From Colwellia sp. (GTDB lineage: Bacteria > Pseudomonadota > Gammaproteobacteria > Enterobacterales > Alteromonadaceae), in assembly GCA_026196955.1 (NCBI GenBank), contig JAPHTO010000036.1, positions 1-51,981 of the forward strand: 51,981 nucleotides of DNA. Reading direction: 5' to 3'. The notes below the pieces were generated by a model, which searched no databases, was not told the DNA's origin, and was given only the letters and a program-made list of their open reading frames with translations. Shown here one piece after another: positions 40,284-51,117 of this stretch (position 1 is the first letter of the stretch; each line of letters begins with the position of its first letter). The position numbers were made by a program, and so were the translations under genes.

Positions 40284-41120
40284 TTAAGCTTTAGCAGCAG
40301 CAATTTGTGCTTCTACTTCCGCAGCAAAATCTTCTTCTTTCTTCTCGATACCTTCACCAACTTCTAAACGTATAAAGTTAGATACTGTGATACCTTTCTC
40401 TTTAAGAACATCACCAACAGTTTTCTTAGGCTCCATGATGAAAGCTTGACCCGTTAAAGAAACTTCACCAGTGAACTTCTTCATGCGGCCTGTAACCATC
40501 TTCTCAGCGATTTCTTCTGGCTTGCCTTCGTTCATCGCCATTTCGATTTGGATGCGCTTTTCATTGGCAACAACATCAGCTGGAACGTCATCAGGCGTTA
40601 AGAACTCAGGCTTACTTGCAGCAACGTGCATTGCTATGTGCTTAAGTGATTCTGCATCACCTTCACCCGCAACAACAACACCGATAGTAGCACCGTGCTT
40701 GTATGACGCTAAAGTAGCACCTTCAACATAAGCTACGCGGCGAACATTGATGTTTTCACCAATTTTAGTAACAAGCGTAATACGCTCTTCTTCAAACTTA
40801 GCTTGTAAGTCTTCGATAGAAAGCTTTTCAGCAGCAGCAGCATCAGCAACCTTGTTAGCAAATGCTAAGAAGTTGTCATCTTTTGCTACGAAGTCAGTTT
40901 GACAGTTAACTTCAACTAATGCGCCATCTTTAATGATGATTTGACCTTCAGCAGCGATGTTACCTGCTTTTTTAGCCGCTTTAGCTTGACCGTTCTTACG
41001 CATATTCTCAATCGCAAGTTCCATATCACCGTCAGCTTCTTGTAACGCTTTTTTACAATCCATCATGCCCGCAGCTGTGCGTTCACGAAGTTCTTTAACC
41101 ATTGCAGCAGTAATTGCCAT
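40284..41120 (-). CDS. tsf: Elongation factor Ts
   Basis: EF-Ts exchanges GDP for GTP on EF-Tu. The 278-residue protein has the N-terminal UBA-like domain ([19 protein letters not shown]), the conserved [10 protein letters not shown] segment and a C-terminal region with the second half-domain. It is 167 bases downstream of rpsB and is co-transcribed with it in related bacteria. Confidence 0.97.
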   Translation of the reverse strand: MAITAAMVKELRERTAAGMMDCKKALQEADGDMELAIENMRKNGQAKAAKKAGNIAAEGQIIIKDGALVEVNCQTDFVAKDDNFLAFANKVADAAAAEKLSIEDLQAKFEEERITLVTKIGENINVRRVAYVEGATLASYKHGATIGVVVAGEGDAESLKHIAMHVAASKPEFLTPDDVPADVVANEKRIQIEMAMNEGKPEEIAEKMVTGRMKKFTGEVSLTGQAFIMEPKKTVGDVLKEKGITVSNFIRLEVGEGIEKKEEDFAAEVEAQIAAAKA

Positions 41121-41287
41121 GAGTTAATTCCTCAGTTTTCAGTTACCCCCAAATCAATCGTTATAGTCAACAATAAATCATGGGGATAAATAGTAAATTA
41201 GGTGTCATAAAAGCAATAGCTACTGGCAATTGCTTTTATGAGTAAACGAAATGTTTTGCTTAATTAATAGACTTTAAAGAATATTAA

Positions 41288-42016
41288 TTATTCAGCTTCA
41301 ACAAAACCGTCTTTTTCAGCTTGTACAACGATGTTTTGCTCACGACCAGAAATCACAGCGTTAGCTACCGCATCACAGTATAAAGTTACTGCACGGATTG
41401 CATCATCGTTACCAGGAACAATGTAATCAATGTTATCTGGGTTTGAGTTAGTATCAACAACAGAAATTACTGGGATACCAAGGTTGTTTGCTTCTTTAAT
41501 AGCAATGTGTTCGTGATCGGCATCGATGATAAAGATAGCATCAGGTAAACCACCCATGTTCTTAATACCACCTAAGCTTTTATCAAGCTTTTCCATTTCA
41601 CGAGTACGCATTAATGCTTCTTTTTTAGTTAAAGCTTCAAAAGTACCATCAGTGCTTTGCGATTCAAGATCTTTTAAACGTTTGATTGATTGACGAACTG
41701 TTTTCCAGTTAGTCAACATACCACCTAACCAACGGTGATTAACGAAGAATTGATCAGACTTGATTGCAGCTTCTTTGATAGCATCACTTGCAGCACGCTT
41801 AGTACCAACAAATAAAACTTTACCTTTTTTAGAAGAAACATTGTTAATGAAAGCTAATGCTTCATTAAACATAGGAACTGTTTGTTCAAGGTTAATGATA
41901 TGAACTTTATCGCGAGCACCGAAAATGAATGGCTTCATTTTTGGATTCCAGTAACGAGTTTTGTGACCGAAATGAACACCGGCTTTAAGCATATCGCGCA
42001 TTGAAACGTTTGACAT
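41288..42016 (-). CDS. rpsB: 30S ribosomal protein S2
   Basis: The 242-residue protein has [24 protein letters not shown] at the start and [35 protein letters not shown] and [26 protein letters not shown] further on. S2 is the first gene of the rpsB-tsf operon and in E. coli represses that operon through a leader RNA. A structured leader precedes it here. Confidence 0.98.
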   Translation of the reverse strand: MSNVSMRDMLKAGVHFGHKTRYWNPKMKPFIFGARDKVHIINLEQTVPMFNEALAFINNVSSKKGKVLFVGTKRAASDAIKEAAIKSDQFFVNHRWLGGMLTNWKTVRQSIKRLKDLESQSTDGTFEALTKKEALMRTREMEKLDKSLGGIKNMGGLPDAIFIIDADHEHIAIKEANNLGIPVISVVDTNSNPDNIDYIVPGNDDAIRAVTLYCDAVANAVISGREQNIVVQAEKDGFVEAE

Positions 42017-42130
42017 TTTTTATCCTTTATGGGGTTAAGCGTTCATACACCCAATATGCACGACCCTTGTTGCTATAATAACAAAAATTGCTATTTAGCT
42101 GGGCACCCCGGCATATCTTATATAGATGCA
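42017..42130 (-). promoter_or_regulatory. rpsB leader RNA (probable S2 autoregulation site)
   Basis: Between a likely promoter and the rpsB ATG is a leader of about 114 bases. It contains GCCGGGGTGCCCAGC near the 5' end and GGGTCGTGCATATTGGG further on, separated by an AT-rich stretch, then the ribosome binding site AAAGGAT. The position and the GGGGTGCC element match the S2-binding leader described for gammaproteobacterial rpsB. The folding was judged by eye only. Confidence 0.5.
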
Positions 42131-42136
42131 TGTGAG

Positions 42137-42166
42137 TTTATAATAAAATTGATTTTGCCTATGCAA
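42137..42166 (-). promoter_or_regulatory. Candidate rpsB promoter
   Basis: On the minus strand TTGCAT (42161-42166) and TATAAA (42137-42142) are 18 bases apart and would start transcription about 115 bases before the rpsB ATG. Confidence 0.45.
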
Positions 42167-42377
42167 AAACCAATCGATTTTGTTGTCGCTAAAAACAGCA
42201 CTATTAATAACTTCCAAGAAGCCATAAACAGCAGCTAAAAATTTAGCGGGCACTTTATACCACAAAACAATACTTTTAACCAGATAAATAATTCACTGGG
42301 ATAATTATCCTGTTCACGGTAAAATCACTTTATATGATTTGAATAATCACCCAAATTACATAAATTCTAGGTAAACA

Positions 42378-43046
42378 ATGACTACACCCTTATCTTCGGA
42401 ACAATCATCTGTTCAGCTATTTTTTCTTTACGATAGCCACTGCCCTTGGAGCTTTGTCACAACACCATTGGTCAATGAAATTCACAAAGCATTTCCTCAA
42501 ATAACTTTAAACTTATGGCATAGCGCGCTTTTTTCATCATACAATGGCACTGAAGTATTGTTAAAAAAACAAGACATTAGAGACGTTGAACAATTAGCAG
42601 ACATGCATTTTTCAACCAATTATCAACAAACACTTGAGCAAAGCAGAGACTCTACATTAGCGACAAACTTAATGACTTGGGCACAATTAAAAACGCCAAA
42701 TCTCGCTTTGCCATTATTAAATGCCTTACAAAAAGCACATTTTGTTCAAGGGAATAGTTTAAAAAATCAAGACGATTTAGCAAAAATCATCGCCGAGCTA
42801 AAATTATCGCCACCTGCAAAAGTATTTAAAAGTGATAAACTTAGCAAAGATGCCCAAGAGCTGGTTGAAGAAGTCTTTGCATTACAAGAAATTATCGCCA
42901 CTCAGGCCATCCCTGCTTTGCTACTTGCAATTGATGATGAACTCATTTTGCTTAACCATAATTTCTACTTAACACAGCCTGAAGCAATTGTTGAAGCCGT
43001 ACAATTAGAATTAAATAAACACCACTTAAACGCTAACAACACGTAA
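42378..43046 (+). CDS. DsbA-family thioredoxin-fold protein with CPWS motif
   Basis: The 222-residue protein begins VQLFFLYDSHCPWSFVTTPLVN. The active-site region is C22-P-W-S, so only the first Cys of the CxxC motif remains. The helical insert and the late cis-Pro segment (ATQAIPALLLAI) fit the DsbA/FrnE/2-hydroxychromene isomerase superfamily. No signal peptide is seen, so it is cytoplasmic. With one Cys it may act on glutathione or thiol adducts rather than as a disulfide oxidase; this is inference. It stands between rpsB and map, where E. coli has no gene, and ends 10 bases before map. Confidence 0.75.
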   Translation: MTTPLSSEQSSVQLFFLYDSHCPWSFVTTPLVNEIHKAFPQITLNLWHSALFSSYNGTEVLLKKQDIRDVEQLADMHFSTNYQQTLEQSRDSTLATNLMTWAQLKTPNLALPLLNALQKAHFVQGNSLKNQDDLAKIIAELKLSPPAKVFKSDKLSKDAQELVEEVFALQEIIATQAIPALLLAIDDELILLNHNFYLTQPEAIVEAVQLELNKHHLNANNT

Positions 43047-43056
43047 AGAGAACTCC

Positions 43057-43845
43057 ATGGCCATAAAAATCAAAAGCCAAGAAGAAATAGCTAAAATGCG
43101 CATTGCCGGACAACTAGCCTGTGATGTATTAGAAATGATTGCTCCTCATGTTAAAGCAGGTATTTCTACCGATGAATTGAATACGCTATGTGCTGAATAT
43201 ACCGACAAAGTACAAAATGCTATTTCAGCGCCATTAAATTATCACAACTTCCCAAAGTCTATTTGCACCTCTGTCAATCATGTTGTTTGCCACGGTATTC
43301 CTGACAGTACAGTATTAAAAGACGGCGATATCATTAATATTGACATCACAGTCATTAAAGACGGCTACCACGGTGATACCAGCAAAATGTTTCTTATAGG
43401 TGATGTGTCACCTGAAGACAATCGTCTTTGCCGTTTGGCACAAGAGTCTTTATATGTAGGGCTGAAAAAAGTAAAACCCGGTGCTGACTTTGGAGAAATA
43501 GGTACTGCCATTCAAAAATTTATTAAAAGTAAAGGCCGTTACTCTATTGTTAAAGATTACTGTGGTCATGGCATTGGTTTAGAATTTCACGAAGAGCCAC
43601 AAATAGTGCATTACAAAAACAAGGCAGGTGAAAAAATGCGCGAAGGCATGTGTTTTACTATCGAGCCAATGATCAACCTAGGTAAAGCAAGCACTATTTT
43701 AGATAAAGATGACAACTGGACTGTGTATACCAGTGATGGTAAAAATTCAGCTCAATGGGAGCACACTATTGTGGTCACTAAAACAGGTTGTGAAATACTC
43801 ACCCTACGCGAAGAAGAAACCATTAATCGTTTTCTTAAAAACTAA
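43057..43845 (+). CDS. map: Methionine aminopeptidase type I
   Basis: Map removes the initiator Met when the next residue is small. The 262-residue protein has the pita-bread fold metal ligands: D in NIDITV, D in YHGDTSKMF, H in GHGIGLEFHEEP, E in FTIEPM and E in QWEHTIVV. It is near rpsB but divergent, as in E. coli, and is followed by glnD after 46 bases. Confidence 0.96.
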   Translation: MAIKIKSQEEIAKMRIAGQLACDVLEMIAPHVKAGISTDELNTLCAEYTDKVQNAISAPLNYHNFPKSICTSVNHVVCHGIPDSTVLKDGDIINIDITVIKDGYHGDTSKMFLIGDVSPEDNRLCRLAQESLYVGLKKVKPGADFGEIGTAIQKFIKSKGRYSIVKDYCGHGIGLEFHEEPQIVHYKNKAGEKMREGMCFTIEPMINLGKASTILDKDDNWTVYTSDGKNSAQWEHTIVVTKTGCEILTLREEETINRFLKN

Positions 43846-43891
43846 TCAATAAAAACGCTTGGCTCATCATTAATAAAAAATAGGTAAATAC

Positions 43892-46528
43892 GTGACTAAT
43901 CACCCCATAGTAAATCATCTCGTTCCTCAACATTTTATTGACAGCTTAGCAATTAGCGCAGAATGTTTATCAGGCAAAGACATCTGCCAATTAACCCTTG
44001 CATTCAATGAATGGTTAAAAGAAGCCTTTAGTGATAATGATGTCAACGACTTGCTCACTGCTCGCGCCGTTTTTGTTGATGCAATCCTTGCTAAGCTCTG
44101 GTGTCAACATCATCTTGATGAATTTCAAATAAGCTTAGTTGCAGTTGGGGGCTATGGCCGTGGTGAATTACACCCCTATTCTGATGTCGATATTTTATTA
44201 TTAACTCAAGCAGATATTGAACTAGAGTTAGAAGAAAAAATATCAAGTTTTATCACTCAACTTTGGGATATTAAGCTTGATATCGGCTCAAGTGTTCGCT
44301 CAATTCAAGAGTGTATTAAACAAGCAGTTAACGATGTTACCGTTGCCACTAACCTGATGGAAATGCGGCAAATAGCGGGTAACGAAGCTTTAACTCAACA
44401 GCTACTGCCCTTATTAAATGAAGATGTTTTTTGGACGTCAGAAAAGTTTTTTATTGCCAAACGTAAAGAGCAAGAAAAGCGCCATCAGCAATATCATGGC
44501 GCTGCCTACACGCTAGAGCCAAATTTAAAAGCCAGTCCCGGTGGATTACGTGATATCCAAACCATTGCTTGGGTGGCAAAACGCCACTTTCTTGCTGATT
44601 CTCTGGAAGAGCTGGTAGAGCATCAATACCTTTATCCTAATGAGCTGGCTGAGCTAATTGAAGCGCAAGATTATTTATGGCGTATGCGCTTTGCATTGCA
44701 CTTTGTCGCCAAGCGTAGTGAAAACCGTTTATTATTTGATTACCAAACCGATGTTGCCAAAATGATGGGGTTTGGTGATGAAGGTAAAGCCCCTGTTGAG
44801 CGTATGATGAAGCGATTTTTCCGCATCATAGCGCGAGTTGGCGAATTAAATACCATTTTACTACAACGCTTTAAGCAAGAGATCATTCAAGATCCTGAGC
44901 ATGCTGAAAGTAAAATAATTAATCAAGATTTTGAATTAGTTAATAAACTCATCAATACCACTAACGATAGAATATTTATGCGACCGGCAAAAATGATTGA
45001 AATATTTCTGATCATTGCCCAAGAGCCAAGCATAAAAGGCATTCACTCCCACACCTTACGATTAATGCGTAATGCCCGTAGACGCTTGATATCGGGGCTA
45101 ATCGATTATGCTCAATGCCGTGAAATATTTATGGCTATAATTAAGCATCCGCGCGGGTTAGGACTTGCATTTAATTTAATGCATCGTCACGGCATTATTG
45201 GCTCATACCTGCCCTCATGGCGCAATATTGTTGGGCAAATGCAATTCGATTTATTTCATGCCTATTCGGTAGATGAACACAGTTACCGCGTGGTGAAAAA
45301 TCTCTATCAGTTTAGTCAGAAAGAGCACAATCATAAATACCCCTTGTGTAGCAAAATAATGCAGAAAATTCGCAAGCCTGAAGTCTTATATTTGGCGGGC
45401 ATTTTCCATGATATTGCCAAAGGGCGCGGTGGCGATCATGCAGAGCTTGGCGCAGTAGATGCTTTACTTTTCTGTCAGTCACATCAAATAAGCAAACATG
45501 ACAGTAAAATGGTTTCTTGGCTAGTAGAGAACCACCTTTTAATGTCAGTAACCGCGCAACGTCGTGATATTAATGATGAAAATGTTATCCGTACCTTTGG
45601 TGATGTTGTTCGCGACGAAGCGCATCTTGATTACCTCTACTGCTTAACCGTTGCAGACATGCGCGCCACCAATGAAAGCTTATGGAACAGTTGGAAAGCA
45701 AACTTATTACACGACTTATATTTTAATACCCTGCGAGCATTTCGCCGCGGTTTATCTAAGCCAGTAGAGACGCGATCAAAAATTCGTGAAAACCAACAAC
45801 AAGCAATCGATATCTTAGCGGATACAGAGATAGATAAACATCAATTGAAGGCATTATGGCAAGAGTTCAGAGTTGATTACTTTCTTCGCTACTCCCCTGA
45901 GCAGATTGCGAGACATTGTCAACGTATAATAGGCCATGATCGTAGTGAGCCTTTAGTGATCATTAGTCCTAAACCTTATCGTGGTGGTACAGAGGTTTTT
46001 GTTTTTTCAAAAGAAAAATTAAACACTTTTGCTAGTACGGTTGAACTATTAGGTATGAAAAAGCTATCAATTCATGACGCTAAAATCATCACCACAAAAA
46101 CTGGCTACACGGTAAATACGTTTATTATTTTAGACTCCCGTGGCAAAGCACTTAAAGAAAGTTATCATACAACTGAAATCACTCATGCATTGAGTGAAAA
46201 ACTTAAACAAGATAATTACTGTGATTTACCTTTGCAACCTGCTAGAAGAGAGGTAAAGCAGTTTAAATTTCCGCCTCAGGTTAGCTTTATTAAGATCAAT
46301 GCCAAAAGCAAAACCATGATTGAAATCATAGCTTTAGATAGACCCGGTTTATTAAGTATTATCGCGCAGGTGTTTCAGCAATTACAAATTTCAATACATT
46401 CAGCAAAAATAACTACATTTGGTGAGAAAGCAGATGATGTTTTCACCATTTCAACCAGTGATAATACGGCACTAAGCGAAGAGAAAAAACAGCAACTTGC
46501 CGATAAACTCACCCAAGAGATAGATTAA
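43892..46528 (+). CDS. glnD: [Protein-PII] uridylyltransferase / uridylyl-removing enzyme
   Basis: GlnD senses glutamine and uridylylates or deuridylylates PII proteins, so it controls nitrogen assimilation. The 878-residue protein (GTG start) has the nucleotidyltransferase motif [15 protein letters not shown] (86-100), a middle helical domain, the HD uridylyl-removing domain ([16 protein letters not shown]) and two C-terminal ACT domains ([35 protein letters not shown]). It is between map and dapD, a common order in gammaproteobacteria. Confidence 0.97.
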   Translation: MTNHPIVNHLVPQHFIDSLAISAECLSGKDICQLTLAFNEWLKEAFSDNDVNDLLTARAVFVDAILAKLWCQHHLDEFQISLVAVGGYGRGELHPYSDVDILLLTQADIELELEEKISSFITQLWDIKLDIGSSVRSIQECIKQAVNDVTVATNLMEMRQIAGNEALTQQLLPLLNEDVFWTSEKFFIAKRKEQEKRHQQYHGAAYTLEPNLKASPGGLRDIQTIAWVAKRHFLADSLEELVEHQYLYPNELAELIEAQDYLWRMRFALHFVAKRSENRLLFDYQTDVAKMMGFGDEGKAPVERMMKRFFRIIARVGELNTILLQRFKQEIIQDPEHAESKIINQDFELVNKLINTTNDRIFMRPAKMIEIFLIIAQEPSIKGIHSHTLRLMRNARRRLISGLIDYAQCREIFMAIIKHPRGLGLAFNLMHRHGIIGSYLPSWRNIVGQMQFDLFHAYSVDEHSYRVVKNLYQFSQKEHNHKYPLCSKIMQKIRKPEVLYLAGIFHDIAKGRGGDHAELGAVDALLFCQSHQISKHDSKMVSWLVENHLLMSVTAQRRDINDENVIRTFGDVVRDEAHLDYLYCLTVADMRATNESLWNSWKANLLHDLYFNTLRAFRRGLSKPVETRSKIRENQQQAIDILADTEIDKHQLKALWQEFRVDYFLRYSPEQIARHCQRIIGHDRSEPLVIISPKPYRGGTEVFVFSKEKLNTFASTVELLGMKKLSIHDAKIITTKTGYTVNTFIILDSRGKALKESYHTTEITHALSEKLKQDNYCDLPLQPARREVKQFKFPPQVSFIKINAKSKTMIEIIALDRPGLLSIIAQVFQQLQISIHSAKITTFGEKADDVFTISTSDNTALSEEKKQQLADKLTQEID

Positions 46529-46554
46529 ATTTAACGACTAACAGGAATTTAGAG

Positions 46555-47388
46555 ATGACCGACCTAACTGCATTATCAGCAACAATAGAACAAGCCTTTG
46601 AAGACAGAGCGAATATAAGCCCATCGAGTGTTACTGATGAAGTAAAAACCGCTGTTTTAGATGCACTTGCTGCACTTAATAATGGCTCAGCCCGCGTAGC
46701 TGAAAAAATTGATGGTCAATGGCATGTGCATCAATGGCTTAAAAAAGCAGTACTTTTATCTTTTCGCATCTGGGACAACCAAGTCATTGATGGCGCTGAA
46801 AGTACTTTTTTTGATAAAGTACCGATGAAATATGACGGCTATACCCAAGCGATGTTTGAAGCAGACGGAGTACGTGTTGTGCCCGGCGCATCTGTACGTA
46901 CAGGCAGTTTTATCGGTAAAAATGTTGTGGTTATGCCAAGCTTTGTCAATATCGGCGCTTTTGTCGATGAAGGGTGTATGGTTGATGGTTGGGCAACCGT
47001 TGGCTCATGTGCTCAAATTGGCAAGAATGTGCATTTATCTGGCGGTGTTGGAATTGGTGGTGTTTTAGAGCCATTACAAGCAGGCCCTACCATTATTGAA
47101 GATAACTGTTTTATTGGCGCACGCTCTGAAATAGTAGAAGGCGTTGTTGTTGAAGAAGGCGCAGTTATTTCAATGGGAGTTTATATCGGCCAAAGCACGC
47201 GAATTTATGACCGGGAAACAGGCGAAGTACACTACGGACGCGTACCTGCTGGCTCTGTTGTTGTACCTGGTAACTTACCATCAAAGTGTGGCAAGTATAG
47301 TTTATATGCCGCCGTTATCGTGAAGAAAGTTGATGCGAAAACACGTGCAAAAACAGGTATTAATGAGCTATTACGTTTAGTTGATTAA
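46555..47388 (+). CDS. dapD: Tetrahydrodipicolinate N-succinyltransferase
   Basis: DapD uses succinyl-CoA in the succinylase branch of lysine and diaminopimelate synthesis. The 277-residue protein has an N-terminal helical domain, a left-handed beta helix with hexapeptide repeats ([29 protein letters not shown] region) and the C-terminal strand with [21 protein letters not shown]. It follows glnD by 26 bases and ends in a terminator. Confidence 0.97.
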   Translation: MTDLTALSATIEQAFEDRANISPSSVTDEVKTAVLDALAALNNGSARVAEKIDGQWHVHQWLKKAVLLSFRIWDNQVIDGAESTFFDKVPMKYDGYTQAMFEADGVRVVPGASVRTGSFIGKNVVVMPSFVNIGAFVDEGCMVDGWATVGSCAQIGKNVHLSGGVGIGGVLEPLQAGPTIIEDNCFIGARSEIVEGVVVEEGAVISMGVYIGQSTRIYDRETGEVHYGRVPAGSVVVPGNLPSKCGKYSLYAAVIVKKVDAKTRAKTGINELLRLVD

Positions 47389-47403
47389 TAACAATGATAA
47401 AAT

Positions 47404-47442
47404 AAAAAAGGCTGTTAGGTTAAAACCTAACAGCCTTTTTTT
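47404..47442. terminator. Bidirectional terminator between dapD and fumarase
   Basis: The stem AAAAAGGCTGTTAGGT (47405-47420) pairs with ACCTAACAGCCTTTTT (47425-47440), loop TAAA, with T-runs on both strands. It serves the convergent genes dapD and fumA. Its core resembles the terminator at 4053-4087. Confidence 0.95.
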
Positions 47443-47455
47443 ATCAGCGTAAACC

Positions 47456-48985
47456 TTATGGTTTTAATTTTTCATCTAGCTCTTCTATTTTTGCTTTCCA
47501 AATAGCTGGGCCGGTAACATGCGCAGATTCACCCGTACTATCAACTGCGACAGTCACGGGCATATCTTCAACTTCAAATTCATAAATCGCTTCCATCCCA
47601 AGCTCTTCAAAGGCAACAACACGCGCCTTCTTAATCGCTTTAGAAACTAAATATGCTGCGCCACCCACAGCCATCAAATACACTGACTTATGCTGTTTAA
47701 TATTTTCAACCGTTGCAGCGCCACGCTCAGACTTACCAATAGAGCCTAATAAGCCTGTTTTAGAGAGCATTAGCTCTGAAAACTTATCCATACGCGTTGC
47801 TGTTGTAGGGCCCGCAGGACCAACCGCTTCATCACCCACGGCATCTACAGGGCCAACGTAATAAATAAACTTATCGGTAAAATCAACGGGCAATTCTTCA
47901 CCTGCAGCTAACATATCTTGAATACGTTTATGTGCGGCATCACGACCCGTTAAGATAGTACCGCTCAATAAAACGGTTTCACCTGTCTTCCACTGTGCAA
48001 TATCTGCTTTCGTTAAGCCATCAACATTCACACGGCGAACATTCTCTCCCACTTCCCAAGTGATATCTGGCCACTCTTCAAGTTTTGGTGGCGTTAAATC
48101 AGCAGGGCCTGTGCCATCTAAATGAAAATGTACATGACGAGTCGCCGCACAGTTAGGGATCATTACTACAGGTTTAGAGGCAGCATGGGTTGGTACTGTA
48201 TTAATTTTTACATCCACTACGGTTGTTAAGCCACCAAGCCCTTGTGCGCCAATGCCAAGATTATTAACGCGTTCAAAAATCTCTAAACGTAATTCTTCCT
48301 CAGCATTTTGAGGGCCTCTATCCATTAATTCTTGAATATTTACAGGATCCATTAAGCTTTCTTTGGCTAATACCCCTGCTTTTTCTGCCGTACCACCAAT
48401 GCCTATGCCTAGCATACCTGGCGGGCACCAGCCAGCCCCCATAGATGGCAAGGTTTTAACAACCCAATCAGCGATAGAGTCTGATGGGTTTAACATTGCC
48501 ATTTTAGTTTTATTCTCACTACCGCCACCTTTGGCCGCAATCATCACTTCAATCTCATCACCTTCAACAAGATCAATATGTACAACAGATGGTGTGTTAT
48601 CTTTAGTATTTTTGCGAGCTCCAGCAGGATCAGCAACAATCGATGCACGTAAAGGGTTATCAGGATTCATATAAGCACGACGAGTACCTTCATCAACCAT
48701 TTGTTGTACTGTCATGTCGGTTTTATCCCACTTAACTGCCATACCCACTTTAACGAAACAAGTCACAATACCTGTATCTTGGCAAATTGGGCGCTTACCA
48801 GTAGCTGACATGCGTGAGTTAATAAGGATCTGTGCTATAGCATCTTTCGCCGCGGTATTTTGCTCTTTATCATAGGCCTTTTCTAACGCCTGAATAAAGT
48901 CTAGCGGGTGATAATAAGAAATGTATTGCAATGCATCTTCAATACTTTCGATTAAGTCTTGTTGTTTGATAATTTTATCGGACAT
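47456..48985 (-). CDS. fumA: Class I [4Fe-4S] fumarate hydratase
   Basis: This TCA-cycle enzyme converts fumarate to malate with an oxygen-labile 4Fe-4S cluster. The 509-residue protein has the three cluster cysteines C68 (RPICQDTG), C187 (GWCPPGMLGIG) and C279 (MIPNCAATRHVHF), with the N-terminal hydratase domain followed by the C-terminal swivel domain (ERGAATVENIKQHKSVYL). It is somewhat shorter than E. coli FumA (548). It is divergent from pabB and has no partner subunit gene, as expected for the fused type. Confidence 0.94.
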   Translation of the reverse strand: MSDKIIKQQDLIESIEDALQYISYYHPLDFIQALEKAYDKEQNTAAKDAIAQILINSRMSATGKRPICQDTGIVTCFVKVGMAVKWDKTDMTVQQMVDEGTRRAYMNPDNPLRASIVADPAGARKNTKDNTPSVVHIDLVEGDEIEVMIAAKGGGSENKTKMAMLNPSDSIADWVVKTLPSMGAGWCPPGMLGIGIGGTAEKAGVLAKESLMDPVNIQELMDRGPQNAEEELRLEIFERVNNLGIGAQGLGGLTTVVDVKINTVPTHAASKPVVMIPNCAATRHVHFHLDGTGPADLTPPKLEEWPDITWEVGENVRRVNVDGLTKADIAQWKTGETVLLSGTILTGRDAAHKRIQDMLAAGEELPVDFTDKFIYYVGPVDAVGDEAVGPAGPTTATRMDKFSELMLSKTGLLGSIGKSERGAATVENIKQHKSVYLMAVGGAAYLVSKAIKKARVVAFEELGMEAIYEFEVEDMPVTVAVDSTGESAHVTGPAIWKAKIEELDEKLKP

Positions 48986-49095
48986 GTTGCTCTCAGCTTT
49001 CGTTAAAAGTGTGTATAATCTGCTATCTATTATAATACCCTGCTATTGAAACTGCGACTAGTAGCCAATAGTCGAAATATCAGAGAAACAGTGCC

Positions 49096-50541
49096 TTGTC
49101 TTCATCATTTCCTCTATCTTTATCAGTAAAACCTTTAAGCCTCCCCTCAGGTATTTCGCCTGGTGAATTATTTACCCCTTTAGCAAATATGCCGTGGGCA
49201 ATGTGGCTAGATTCAGGACAAAGTGAACATATTGACAGCTGTTTTGATATTATTGTTTGGCAACCAGAAGCTACTTTAACGACCACAGGTGGTAAAACCA
49301 AGGTCCATTATCTAGACAGCAATGAAGTACAATTAACAGAAGATGATCCATTATCTATACTTAACACTATACAGCAGCATGTATTAACTCAATTAGAGTC
49401 TCCTTTGCAGGACATTCCATTTGTAGGTGGCGCATTAGGTTATTTTGCTTATGACTTAGGGCGCCGGTTCGAAAAACTCCCCTTGCAAGCTTCGCATGAT
49501 ATTAAGCTGCCAGAAATGGCCGTCGGCATATACAGCCAAGCCGTTATTTTTGACCATCAAAAACAGCAATTTAACTTGGTTTGTCCCCCCGAAAAACGTC
49601 AGCAAATAGAAGCTTTTCTACAAGAAGGTGTTAGCCAAAACGCAGAGCAAGCCGCAACACAAAAGTCATTTTCATTACGTTCATCTTGGCAAAGTAATAT
49701 GAACAAGGCCAGTTATGTTGAAAAGTTTGAGCAAGTGCAAGACTACCTACTTAACGGCGATTGTTATCAAATTAACCTAGCTCAGCGTTTTAGCGCTGAT
49801 TATCAAGGTGACGAATTTCAAGCTTACTGTCAGTTAAGAGAAGCAAACCAAGCCCCTTTCTCTGCCTTTATGCGTTTTGAAGATAGCGCTATTTTAAGCG
49901 TTTCACCTGAGCGTTTTTTAAAATTATCATCTGGTAAAGTACAAAGTAAGCCCATTAAAGGCACCATGCCAAGAAGTGATAATAAAGAACAAGACACACT
50001 ACATGCCGAACAGCTCAAAAATTCGAGCAAAGATCGCGCTGAAAACCTTATGATTGTCGATTTACTGCGTAATGATATCTCCAAAGTTTGCGAGCCAAAC
50101 TCTGTTACTGTGCCTAAATTATTTGATGTCGAAAGCTTTCCTGCTGTGCATCACCTAGTCAGTACAGTAGAAGGGAAACTAGCTACACATTATGATGCCT
50201 GTGATTTACTTCGCGCAGCCTTTCCTGGCGGCTCTATAACAGGCGCACCTAAAATTCGCGCCATGGAAATTATCGAGCAACTCGAGCCACACAGACGTAG
50301 CGTTTATTGTGGCAGTATCGGCTATATGTCAACGTGTGGCACAATGGACACAAGTATTACCATTCGAACGCTAGTTTGTGAAAAATCACTAAAAGAGCAT
50401 CCTGCAAGTAAAATTTATTGTTGGGCAGGTGGTGGTTTAGTTGCGGACTCAACCGCAAATAGTGAGTATCAAGAAACTTTTGATAAGGTGAATCGTATTT
50501 TGCCTGTATTGAATAATTTAACTCAAGATGTAAGTGAGTAG
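49096..50541 (+). CDS. pabB: Aminodeoxychorismate synthase component I
   Basis: PabB adds ammonia to chorismate to give 4-amino-4-deoxychorismate for folate, with the amidotransferase PabA encoded elsewhere. The 481-residue protein has the anthranilate-synthase-like C-terminal domain with SSKDRAENLMIVDLLRNDI, FPGGSITGAPKIRAMEIIEQLEP and the IAQ/TAQ-like segments. The predicted start is TTG at 49096; no ATG or GTG in frame upstream was found before family homology, and the first Met after it is at MPWAMWLDSG, so the start is uncertain. pabB-nudL-sdaA is the same order as in E. coli. Confidence 0.92.
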   Translation: MSSSFPLSLSVKPLSLPSGISPGELFTPLANMPWAMWLDSGQSEHIDSCFDIIVWQPEATLTTTGGKTKVHYLDSNEVQLTEDDPLSILNTIQQHVLTQLESPLQDIPFVGGALGYFAYDLGRRFEKLPLQASHDIKLPEMAVGIYSQAVIFDHQKQQFNLVCPPEKRQQIEAFLQEGVSQNAEQAATQKSFSLRSSWQSNMNKASYVEKFEQVQDYLLNGDCYQINLAQRFSADYQGDEFQAYCQLREANQAPFSAFMRFEDSAILSVSPERFLKLSSGKVQSKPIKGTMPRSDNKEQDTLHAEQLKNSSKDRAENLMIVDLLRNDISKVCEPNSVTVPKLFDVESFPAVHHLVSTVEGKLATHYDACDLLRAAFPGGSITGAPKIRAMEIIEQLEPHRRSVYCGSIGYMSTCGTMDTSITIRTLVCEKSLKEHPASKIYCWAGGGLVADSTANSEYQETFDKVNRILPVLNNLTQDVSE

Positions 50542-50544
50542 TAG

Positions 50545-51117
50545 ATGAACAAGGATGAATTTTTAACTCGATTTCATTTAAAGCAGTTGGCTCAGTCAAG
50601 CCATAATTATCAACATCACTCACCACTGAAAAAAGCGGCGGTACTCATTGGATTGATTGAAAGCCCTGACGCAGGTTTACAAGTGTTACTTACCAAGCGC
50701 TCTAGCCACCTTAAACATCATCCTTCACAGATAAGTTTCCCCGGTGGTAAAGCTGAGCCAGAGGATAATAACCTTGTATCGACTGCATTAAGAGAAGCTT
50801 ATGAGGAAATTGGCTTAGCGCCTCATTCTGTATCTGTCATAGGCCAACTGCCAAGCTATGAAATAATTAGCGGTTACCAAGTAACCCCTATCGTAGCGAT
50901 AGTGGATGCACAGCAGAGTTATCGACAAGATGATAACGAAGTTGCTGAAATATTTCATGTGCCATTACAGCACTTTCTACAAGCAGATAATCACCACTGC
51001 ATACGTGCATTTCGAAATGGCCGCCATCATAATGTGCACTTTTTCCCTTACAAGCACTATAATATATGGGGTGCCACCGCTGCAATGATGAAAGACTTAG
51101 TTGAGCATATTAAGTAA
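50545..51117 (+). CDS. nudL: Nudix CoA pyrophosphatase
   Basis: NudL splits CoA and its derivatives to phosphopantetheine and 3',5'-ADP. The 190-residue protein has the CoA-subfamily signature LLTKRSSHLKHHPSQISFPGG (about 48-68, ends included) just before the Nudix box, with G67/G68, R83-E84, E87-E88 and G90. It begins 3 bases after the pabB stop, so the two are translationally coupled, as in E. coli. Confidence 0.93.
   Translation: MNKDEFLTRFHLKQLAQSSHNYQHHSPLKKAAVLIGLIESPDAGLQVLLTKRSSHLKHHPSQISFPGGKAEPEDNNLVSTALREAYEEIGLAPHSVSVIGQLPSYEIISGYQVTPIVAIVDAQQSYRQDDNEVAEIFHVPLQHFLQADNHHCIRAFRNGRHHNVHFFPYKHYNIWGATAAMMKDLVEHIK

Larger units (their letters stand above)
42017..42377. other. rpsB / DsbA-like intergenic region
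   Basis: These 361 bases separate divergent genes. They hold the rpsB leader and promoter on the minus strand and, presumably, the promoter of the 42378 gene. A 69-codon open frame on the plus strand (42029-42238) overlaps the rpsB leader and has no ribosome binding site or recognisable domain, so it is not called. Confidence 0.6.

Noticed and set aside
42029-42238. 69-codon open frame on the plus strand between rpsB and the DsbA-like gene
   Set aside because: It overlaps the rpsB leader and promoter, lacks a ribosome binding site and has no family features.
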